A stretch of DNA of 64,000 nucleotides from positions 130,410 to 194,409 of the forward strand of contig JBFLZC010000007.1 of assembly GCA_040756375.1 (NCBI GenBank), written 5' to 3'. Below the pieces are notes generated by a model, which was not told where the DNA came from, did no database searches, and saw only the letters and a list, made by a program, of their open reading frames with translations. Made by a program: the position numbers and the translations under genes. Shown piece by piece: positions 9,419 to 15,902 of this stretch; positions within the stretch are counted from its first letter, which is position 1, and each line of letters begins with the position of its first letter. The stretch comes from VGSG01 sp040756375 (GTDB lineage: Bacteria > Desulfobacterota > Desulfomonilia > Desulfomonilales > Desulfomonilaceae).

Positions 9419-10303
9419 ATGGATATAGGATGTCGTTTTGGTATTCTGGTCATGCGATTCCTGTGCCTCACCTTGCTGGCCTGCTGGTTGTTAACGGTAA
9501 CATCTCATTCCGAAGACAAGTACCCCAAGAAATATCTACTGCTGTCCGGCGAGGTGAATGTGACAGCGGTTTACACCCTGCAAGGAGGAGAGCCTCAAGA
9601 AGGTCCCGATGGCGGTGCCCGGTACATCGGTCGTGTGACTATACACGTCGCACGAGAGGACAAATCTTACGACGTTACATATGACCCGCTTTCGAGCGAC
9701 CCGCCAGATAAAGCGATTGAAGAGATCAGAAAAGGTGTCGGGTGGAAGGAAGGCTACCTCTTCGTCCCATCGAGTTGCGGAACGGGCAATGCGTGGAAAT
9801 GCCACACTGACGTTGCGTTCGCAGTGAAGCAAGGGAATCTCGTTAAGCTTGGGTATTTCAGCGGTGGGCTGCACCCCTGGAGGCCAGGACCGGGTGGTTC
9901 ATATGTAAACGGATACTTCTATGATGTGTTTGACTGGCTGGAGGTAAATCCTCTTACGGGTCATGCCACGGCTCCCCCTTTCTTTAAGGTCATGAAGGAG
10001 GACGACGGCCTTGTGTTCGCGGATCTCGATCGGACGTGGGGCTATAACGTAGAGTACTATAAGAAGGCCTGCGACGATATAGATGATTACATCAAAACAT
10101 ACGGTGGCAACGTTCATGAATGGGCATCAATCGTGTCGTCCCTTCTCCTCTGTGCTGCGCTTGCGAAGTATTGCGATCGACAGCCGGAGCCGGACTTGGC
10201 AATGCGTCAGGCAAAGGATCTGCTTCCTGAAAAAGAATTTCGTGTGTTCGAGGATCTCATCGAGCGCCGCGTCGTGAAGGGGAACACGCCGGTGAAGCAT
10301 TGA
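9419..10303 (+). CDS. Secreted protein of unknown function
   Basis: A 294-residue protein with an N-terminal hydrophobic segment (about residues 10-32) that reads as a signal peptide. The LLAC at its end is a weak lipobox, so a lipoprotein is possible. Start: ATG at 9419 with AAGGAGG nine bases upstream; an upstream in-frame ATG at 9350 has no ribosome-binding site. The mature part is hydrophilic, with a VPSSCGTGNAWKCHTD segment (possible disulfide) and a C-terminal helical region. No family was recognised. The stop codon abuts the 130-bp dispersed repeat at 10303. Confidence 0.7.
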   Translation: MDIGCRFGILVMRFLCLTLLACWLLTVTSHSEDKYPKKYLLLSGEVNVTAVYTLQGGEPQEGPDGGARYIGRVTIHVAREDKSYDVTYDPLSSDPPDKAIEEIRKGVGWKEGYLFVPSSCGTGNAWKCHTDVAFAVKQGNLVKLGYFSGGLHPWRPGPGGSYVNGYFYDVFDWLEVNPLTGHATAPPFFKVMKEDDGLVFADLDRTWGYNVEYYKKACDDIDDYIKTYGGNVHEWASIVSSLLLCAALAKYCDRQPEPDLAMRQAKDLLPEKEFRVFEDLIERRVVKGNTPVKH

Positions 10304-10432
10304 TACCGGTGCGCTATCAAACAGTGAGTACGGGTAGGTCGGGTTGAGCCCAGCGAAACCCGACATGTTGCGTTGGGCATGATGTCGGATTTTGTCCCGC
10401 GCAGAACGCGGGACTCAATCCGACCTACGGCT
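10303..10432. repeat. 130-bp dispersed repeat, copy 1
   Basis: Identical in length to 36455-36584, with 7 differences in 130 bases by direct comparison. It contains several internal hairpins (GTCGGGTT/AACCCGAC; CCCGCG/CGCGGG; GTCGGATT and AATCCGAC). It begins at the last base of the upstream stop codon. No open frame or transposase is associated. Confidence 0.9.
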
Positions 10433-10450
10433 CTGTACCGTGCCCCCAAG

Positions 10451-10521
10451 ACTGGATTCCTGCTTTCGCAGGAATGACGGGATGCAGTGGCTGCGATTAG
10501 AACAGGAATTTCGGCAACCAC
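10451..10521. repeat. GGATTCC...GGAATGACGG hairpin repeat, copy 1
   Basis: GACTGGATTCCTGC...GCAGGAATGACGG forms a hairpin, and the following bases (ending TTTCGGCAACC) also align with 60648-60721. Related GTCATTCCCG elements are embedded in the 182-bp repeats at 19.3 and 62.0 kb. It lies downstream of cpoB on the minus strand. Confidence 0.65.
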
Positions 10522-10527
10522 TATAAA

Positions 10528-11397
10528 CTAATTCTGGGGGAGATTCTTGAGAAGGTTCCGCACCAGGCGTGCCTGGGTCGTGTGGGGATACTCTTTTACC
10601 AGCTTGTCGAAGATGATCCGCGCGGATTGCTGATCACCCATTTTATCGAATGACTGTCCTTGCTTGAGGAGCGCGCTCGGCTCTTTTTCCGATCCAGGGA
10701 ACTCCTTGATCACTCGGTCGAACTGCAAGACCGCTTCATTGTAACGACCTGCGGCGAAATGCGCTTCGCCGGTCCAGTAGACCGCGTTGGCCGCGAATTT
10801 GCTCTTGGGATAACGCTTGAGGAATGCGTCGAAGAGCCCGATGGCCTGGTCAAACGAGCCTTCTCGCACTAACGCGTAGGCCTGCCTGAATGTCTGCTCC
10901 TCTTCCGACACCGGCTCGTTCCTGATCTCTAGGGGCACCCCCGGCACAGGCGCGTGCGACACCTGCGGAGGCCGTCCTGGAGCCTGTCTACCGACCGCGG
11001 GAGGCTCAACGGTCCCAGGTGGCTGGAACTCGCCCCTGGCAGGCGCGGTCTGCTCCATTCCCAATTGCCGCTCAATGAAGGCTACCCTGTTCTGAAGCTC
11101 TCGAATTGCGTTCTGATCCGCACCCGAAGCCTGGAGGCGCTCCACCTGATCGCGAAGACGCTGCAAGTCGGTTTCCAAAGCTTCCATGCGGGCCACAATC
11201 TGCAAGCGGGCAGGGTCTACCTGCGGGACAGACTGGGCGGGTTCGACAAAGGGCAATCCCGGCGCGCCTGTTCGACTGAGACAGCCCGCGGCCGAAGCTG
11301 CAAGCAGCACTAGCAAGGCCAGAGCGAGTCGTACCCTGGCATGAGACGCAATGATACGTCTTGGGGGACGCGAATAGGAAAGATAAGCCAAAATCAC
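10528..11397 (-). CDS. cpoB: Cell-division coordinator CpoB/YbgF-type lipoprotein
   Basis: A 289-residue periplasmic protein ending the tol-pal operon. The N-terminus carries a hydrophobic signal with a lipobox-like AASAAGC, so it may be lipid-anchored, unlike the soluble E. coli protein. A coiled-coil segment with DLQRLRDQVERLQ follows, then a proline-rich linker, then three TPR-like repeats (about 165-285, e.g. GSFDQAIGLFDAFLKRYP). Family members bind TolA and coordinate outer-membrane constriction with septal peptidoglycan synthesis. Start: GTG at 11397 overlapping the pal stop (GTGA), indicating translational coupling. Confidence 0.9.
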   Translation of the reverse strand: MILAYLSYSRPPRRIIASHARVRLALALLVLLAASAAGCLSRTGAPGLPFVEPAQSVPQVDPARLQIVARMEALETDLQRLRDQVERLQASGADQNAIRELQNRVAFIERQLGMEQTAPARGEFQPPGTVEPPAVGRQAPGRPPQVSHAPVPGVPLEIRNEPVSEEEQTFRQAYALVREGSFDQAIGLFDAFLKRYPKSKFAANAVYWTGEAHFAAGRYNEAVLQFDRVIKEFPGSEKEPSALLKQGQSFDKMGDQQSARIIFDKLVKEYPHTTQARLVRNLLKNLPQN

Positions 11398-11909
11398 TGC
11401 ACGGCTCGTAGATAGACCCGCCGGTTCTGGGCCCAGGCAGTCTCGTTGTGGCCGGGATCCGCAGGCAGCTCCGAACCGTACGAAACCGTCGATATCCGCT
11501 GCGGATCAATGCCCAGGCTGGCAAGGAAATTGACCGCAGAGCGAGCACGGCGTTCGCCAAGCGCAAGGTTGTACTCGGCGGTGCCGCGCTCGTCGCAGTG
11601 GCCTTCTGCCACGATTCTCACATGGGGAGTCTGCTGGAGAATCTGCGCATTGTATTGCAGAGAAGCTTGAGCCTCGGGAACGAGGGTGTACTGGTCATAA
11701 TCGAAATAGATCACCTTCAGATTCGCTTGAACTGCTTGGAGTTCCTGCTCCGCGACCGGTCCGGCTCGATATGCTCCGGGGAATCCGGGATGCGGCGGAT
11801 TGGGCTTGACGATCTTGGGAGCGCAACCCGCGGCCAACGCGCAGAGCAGAATGAGGCAGAGCAGAGGATAGAAAGGCGATTTGATGCGGCTTATTCTTCC
11901 GAAGACCAC
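11394..11909 (-). CDS. pal: Peptidoglycan-associated lipoprotein Pal
   Basis: A 171-residue outer-membrane lipoprotein: signal ending in LCALAAGC (lipidated Cys about residue 29), short linker, then an OmpA-like domain with VIYFDYDQYTL, GHCDERGTAEYNLALGERRA and the C-terminal NRRVYL segment that binds meso-diaminopimelate in peptidoglycan. Start choice: a longer frame runs through tolB with no protein-like sequence. GTG at 11909, just after the tolB stop and preceded by GAAGG, gives a proper lipoprotein signal. Partner of TolB in the Tol-Pal envelope complex. Confidence 0.95.
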   Translation of the reverse strand: MVFGRISRIKSPFYPLLCLILLCALAAGCAPKIVKPNPPHPGFPGAYRAGPVAEQELQAVQANLKVIYFDYDQYTLVPEAQASLQYNAQILQQTPHVRIVAEGHCDERGTAEYNLALGERRARSAVNFLASLGIDPQRISTVSYGSELPADPGHNETAWAQNRRVYLRAVQ

Positions 11910-11926
11910 GAAGGGTACAGCCTTCG

Positions 11927-13249
11927 TCAGCGGACTTCCGGCCCCCAGGCAGGCGCTTTGCCGGGTATGGGAGAGACCGGGACCTGCACCGTGCCTCGGG
12001 CGTCCATTACCCAAATACGGGACTGCCCGTCCCGAGTGGACGCAAACGTGATCATTCGCCCGTCCGGAGACCAGGCCGGGGCTTGGTTCGAGCCTTCCCG
12101 GGTCAAAACCCTCATGTCCGTGCCGTCCGTCCTGATGGTGCATATGTGAAATCGTCCTTCGATTCGAGCAGTGAACGTGAGTAGGTCTCCCCGTGGAGAC
12201 CAGTCAGGGTCCGTTGTGTAATTGCTCTCAAATGTGAGCCGCCTGGGCTGACCGCCATTGACCGGAATCAGATAGATCTGGGGAGTTCCGGCCTGGTCGG
12301 AAACATAAGCGATGGCGGATCGGTCAGGCGACCATGAGGGTGAGATATCATTTCCTCTCCCATCAGTCAACCTTTTTAGTATGTCTCCTTGCGGACTTAT
12401 GATAAATATCTTAGGTATCCCTTTATTGTTCAGCGATAACGCTATCTCCCTCCCATCCGGAGAATACCGAGCAGACGCATTCAGACCGGGCCTCCCTGAA
12501 ATCAACGCTTGCTTGCCAGTGACAGTTTCCAGCCACCATGTCTCTGGCTGCCCTCGCATGTACGATGTGAACAGGAGGCTGCGACCGTCCGGGGACCATC
12601 GGGGCGAAAGGTTGATACTCCCGTTATTGGTGAGCTGCCGCAGGTCGTGCCCGTCGAAGTCCATGGAAAAGAGTTCGCGTGGGTTGGCTGCGCCCGCGAA
12701 TGCTATTCGGGTAGAAAAGCATCCTGGGATGCCGGTCAGTTGGTCCAGGATCCGGTCCCCGAGGCGGTGTACGATCTGTCGCGCCTGCCGGTTTGTGGCG
12801 GTGAATCGTTTGCCCAGTTCTTGTTTCTGCAGGGCCACATCGTACAGTCGGGCCTCAAGGACAAGCTGATCCCCCTGGACATGCACCTGCCCGCTTACCA
12901 GCGCCTGGATGCCCATTTCAGAGGTCTTCTGGAAGTCCGGGCTCCCATTTGCTGCGTACGGGAGGGCAGGATCGATCTCCACCAGTTGAAAAAGCCCTGT
13001 AAGGTGCAAGTCGTTCTTGAGGATGCGCGCCAGTTCCGCCCCGTTAATAACCCCGGGCTGATCCGACATGAAGTCGCCCACCGCGATGGGCATGCGCACG
13101 AGGCTGGGATCGCTCACGTCGATCACGAGCTTTGCGAAGGCAGGATTCGGAGCGGCGGCAACGGACACCGCGAAGAAGAGCAAGAAGAACAGCACCATCG
13201 ATCTGCCGTGGTGGGCCAAATTACCGTTGATCTTGTGGGAAAGGATCAT
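11927..13249 (-). CDS. tolB: Tol-Pal system beta-propeller protein TolB
   Basis: A 440-residue periplasmic protein with a signal peptide (hydrophobic core about 18-33, cleavage near NPAFA). The N-terminal alpha/beta domain (about 40-170) is followed by a six-bladed PD40 propeller with repeated SPRWSPDGR, SPSWSPDRS, DPDWSPRGD and APAWSPDGR segments. TolB binds Pal and shuttles it under control of TolA. Start: ATG at 13249 with a weak AAGG upstream. It is 70 bases from tolA. Confidence 0.97.
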   Translation of the reverse strand: MILSHKINGNLAHHGRSMVLFFLLFFAVSVAAAPNPAFAKLVIDVSDPSLVRMPIAVGDFMSDQPGVINGAELARILKNDLHLTGLFQLVEIDPALPYAANGSPDFQKTSEMGIQALVSGQVHVQGDQLVLEARLYDVALQKQELGKRFTATNRQARQIVHRLGDRILDQLTGIPGCFSTRIAFAGAANPRELFSMDFDGHDLRQLTNNGSINLSPRWSPDGRSLLFTSYMRGQPETWWLETVTGKQALISGRPGLNASARYSPDGREIALSLNNKGIPKIFIISPQGDILKRLTDGRGNDISPSWSPDRSAIAYVSDQAGTPQIYLIPVNGGQPRRLTFESNYTTDPDWSPRGDLLTFTARIEGRFHICTIRTDGTDMRVLTREGSNQAPAWSPDGRMITFASTRDGQSRIWVMDARGTVQVPVSPIPGKAPAWGPEVR

Positions 13250-13319
13250 AATAGTACGAGACCTTGGTTCTCCGGCCGATCCTTTACGAGCTTCCGCCTC
13301 TGAAACCTCTTTGGATGCC

Positions 13320-14210
13320 TCACTGTAAGCCTCTGGGGGTGAACCGTAGCGCGAGTCCGCCGGCCATACGGATCTTCTCGCTCATCTCCGAGGAGATCCT
13401 CGGGAACGGGGCTGCCTGGTACACTGCCCTCATTGCCGAGCGGTCGAAGAGAACGTCGCCGGACGTCTGATCCACAGACGCGGCGATGAGTCGGCCGTCA
13501 TCGGCAATTTGTATGCCGATAATGGTGACTCTTCCGGGGCCCGGATCGTGACCGAGCATGGACCAGTTCTCGTTGATGCGCCGCCTGACCATGTCGAACC
13601 ATCGCATGAGCTCGTGATCTACAATTCCTGTGGCCGGTCCATGCACTCCAGTCTGGTTGCCGGGGGCGCCGGAAGCGCCTGCCGGAGGGACTGGAGGCTT
13701 GGAGGCCCGCTTACGCTCCACGTCCTGTTGTATTTCCGCAAGCCTCTTCCGGAGGATTTCCTCTGGGGATTCCTTTGGCTTGGGCTTTTTGCCCGCGTCT
13801 TCTTCGGGCTTCTTCTTGGGTTTGGGTTCGGTCTGCTCCACTCGTTGGGGCGGCTTTTTCCTCTTCTTGAGCTTTATCTCCTTGTCCGAGACCGCGGCCA
13901 CCGATGCCCGCTCGATCTTCTCCCGCGGCTTGGCAGGCTCGGGTGGCGGGGGTTGCACGGGCTCGATTTCCGTCAGAGGAGGGATTACTGTTTCGCGAGT
14001 GGGTCCCTGGGATGTCCTTTGTATGGCCGGCTCGCTCGGCGATTGCACAAGCTTCACGTGTGCCACATCGCCGCGGATAGTAATGGGCTTGGATTTTGAG
14101 GACGCATAAATATGGATCAGCGCGGCCAGCGCAATCCCGTGAAGGATTGCGGAAACCATGAGCATCCACGGCGAAATCGCACGCACTGACCTGAAGGAAG
14201 CGTCCATCAT
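13320..14210 (-). CDS. tolA: TolA-type protein with TonB C-terminal domain
   Basis: A 296-residue energy-transducing protein. One transmembrane helix (about 14-34) is followed by a proline/lysine/glutamate-rich periplasmic stalk (about 75-185) with KKRKKPPQR and KPKPKESPEE, and a TonB/TolA C-terminal domain (about 200-292) with GRVTIIGIQIADDGRL. It links the TolQR motor to TolB-Pal. The ATG overlaps the tolR stop (ATGA). The stalk is shorter than in enterobacterial TolA (about 420 residues), so TonB-like naming is possible; context decides for TolA. Confidence 0.9.
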   Translation of the reverse strand: MMDASFRSVRAISPWMLMVSAILHGIALAALIHIYASSKSKPITIRGDVAHVKLVQSPSEPAIQRTSQGPTRETVIPPLTEIEPVQPPPPEPAKPREKIERASVAAVSDKEIKLKKRKKPPQRVEQTEPKPKKKPEEDAGKKPKPKESPEEILRKRLAEIQQDVERKRASKPPVPPAGASGAPGNQTGVHGPATGIVDHELMRWFDMVRRRINENWSMLGHDPGPGRVTIIGIQIADDGRLIAASVDQTSGDVLFDRSAMRAVYQAAPFPRISSEMSEKIRMAGGLALRFTPRGLQ

Positions 14211-14644
14211 CTTTGCAAAGGCGACTCATGTTGAGGAGTGGTGATCATTCCCAAATTGGAAATACCTGCGTTCTTCAGGCTCGCGATGATGCGCACCACC
14301 GAGCCATAAGGAACGTTCTTGTCCGCACGCAGGTACACGTCCGGTGATCCTTGGCCCTTGAGTTTTTCTCTCACTGATTCCACCAGGGATTCTTCCGTAA
14401 CAGCCGCGTCATTGACGAAGATCTTGTCTGCCGCGTTCACGGATATAACTACTTCCTGGGTTTCGGGCTTGGTGGCTACCGGAGCTCCCTTTGCTTCGGG
14501 AAGGTCTACTGACACGCCTTCCTGCATCATGGGCGCGGTCACCATGAAGATAATGAGCAGCACCAGCATCACGTCCACCAGTGGCGTCACGTTGATATCG
14601 GACATGGCGCTGCGACTTCTTCCGCCGTTTGCACTGAATGCCAT
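14207..14644 (-). CDS. tolR: Tol-Pal system protein TolR (ExbD family)
   Basis: A 145-residue inner-membrane protein with one transmembrane helix (about 21-40) carrying the proton-path aspartate D24 in PLVDVMLVLL, followed by a periplasmic domain that ends in YGSVVRIIASLKNAGI. It forms the proton-driven motor with TolQ. Start: ATG with GAGGAGT eight bases upstream. Confidence 0.96.
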   Translation of the reverse strand: MAFSANGGRSRSAMSDINVTPLVDVMLVLLIIFMVTAPMMQEGVSVDLPEAKGAPVATKPETQEVVISVNAADKIFVNDAAVTEESLVESVREKLKGQGSPDVYLRADKNVPYGSVVRIIASLKNAGISNLGMITTPQHESPLQR

Positions 14645-14697
14645 GGACTGACTCCTCTCGGATCCTGATTTCGTGGCGCGGGCGCGCCTGCTAGCGT

Positions 14698-15447
14698 CTA
14701 CTTCCTCTTCCAGTAGACTCGTTCGATGATGTTGATCAGTTCGGCCGAGAAGTTGTCCATTTCGGTTGCCATAGTGTTAATACGGCTGAGGAAGTAATTA
14801 TAGAAGATGACCGCAGGAATGGCCGCTGCCAATCCCGCTGCCGTGGCGATAAGCGCCTCAGCGATGCCGGGCGCAACAACTGCTAGTGAAGCGCTCTTGG
14901 CAACGCCGATGCTCCGGAAGGATTCCATGATCCCCCAAACCGTTCCAAACAGTCCGATGAAGGGTGCCGACGAGCCGGTGGTGGCAAGGAAGTTCACACC
15001 TCTCTCCAGGCGGGTTCGTTCCGCGGTCACGGCCTGCTGAAGGGATCTGGTGACGTTATCCATCGCGGTCCGTTCGTATTCAGGCTCCTGCGTGCCCTCC
15101 GCGCCGTTTCTTTGCTGGCCTGACTGAAGGCGCGACAGCCTGTTCAATTCTGCGTAACCTGCTTTGAACACCTGAGCGAGCGGGCTGAATGTGAGTTGTT
15201 TGGCTTCAGCATAGAGAATGGAGAACTTCCGGGATTCTCGGAACGCGTCGAAAAAGAGCTGTGTTTGTTTCTTCGCACGGGAGAGGGTCAGCGATTTGGT
15301 AAGGATGATGCCCCAGCATGCAATGGAAAAGACCAGGAGCATGAGCATCACCCCTTTGACGACCCACCCCGCACCCATAACAAGCGCCCAGATGCTGTGG
15401 TTGGATATTGTTGGTGTGTTTAAGGCCGCGGCGAGAGCCTCGGGCAT
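14698..15447 (-). CDS. tolQ: Tol-Pal system proton channel TolQ
   Basis: A 249-residue MotA/TolQ/ExbB proton-channel protein with three transmembrane helices (about 24-46, 150-172 and 190-214) and the conserved segment APFIGLFGTVWGIMESF. First gene of the operon tolQ-tolR-tolA-tolB-pal-cpoB. Start: ATG with AAAGGAG about eight bases upstream. A short insert around residues 105-125 (RLQSGQQRNGAEG) lies in the cytoplasmic loop. Confidence 0.96.
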   Translation of the reverse strand: MPEALAAALNTPTISNHSIWALVMGAGWVVKGVMLMLLVFSIACWGIILTKSLTLSRAKKQTQLFFDAFRESRKFSILYAEAKQLTFSPLAQVFKAGYAELNRLSRLQSGQQRNGAEGTQEPEYERTAMDNVTRSLQQAVTAERTRLERGVNFLATTGSSAPFIGLFGTVWGIMESFRSIGVAKSASLAVVAPGIAEALIATAAGLAAAIPAVIFYNYFLSRINTMATEMDNFSAELINIIERVYWKRK

Positions 15448-15479
15448 GATAGAAGTCTCCTTTCTCCAGTTCAGATGAT

Positions 15480-15508
15480 TTCTTAGTCCATAATTCTGGA
15501 CAAGTCAA
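15480..15508 (-). promoter_or_regulatory. Sigma70-type promoter candidate for the tol operon
   Basis: On the minus strand TTGACT (15503-15508), a 17-base spacer and TAAGAA (15480-15485) lie about 35 bases upstream of the tolQ ATG. This would give a leader of roughly 25 bases containing the AAAGGAG site. Confidence 0.5.
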
Positions 15509-15849
15509 GTTTTCCCTTATTTACGCTATGTTATCGTTTTAAGCTAAAGTAATCCCAGCGTCGTTGCAGGGACCCATGATGCTCCGTAATCTGACGGCGG
15601 AGCCCCACGGCCTAAATCAGCTCGTGGTGGGGCCGGCCGCGCTTTAGTGGCTGGGCCGATCTTCCGCAGGCGCGCCGCCTCGCGGGAAGCAAGTACCCAC
15701 TTGCTATCCTTTGTCCAGTCTGGTTGTCCACTTGATTGACATGAATGGTTTGAGCGTTTACAGTAGTGTAGGAGACAGTTCATTCGGGATATTGTTCCAT
15801 TCCTTCAGGTTCGCTGGTTGAAGTTTTGCAAGCACCACTTGCAAATAAC
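15509..15849. other. Divergent intergenic spacer tolQ / pseudo-receiver gene
   Basis: No gene supported. It contains an imperfect GGAGCCCCACGG/TCGTGGTGGGGC hairpin (about 15600-15635) and a TTACGCTATG stretch (near 15522) shared with 6283. The overlapping minus-strand frames are shadows. Confidence 0.5.
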
Positions 15850-15877
15850 TTGACATCTTCCCTCAATTCGTTGTATT
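15850..15877 (+). promoter_or_regulatory. Strong sigma70-type promoter for the pseudo-receiver gene
   Basis: A perfect TTGACA (15850-15855), a 16-base spacer and TGTATT (15872-15877) lie 25 bases upstream of the ATG at 15903. The leader would be about 20 bases with GCGAGG as ribosome-binding site. Confidence 0.6.
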
Positions 15878-15902
15878 TTCTAAGAAAAAAAGCGAGGTTG
15901 TC

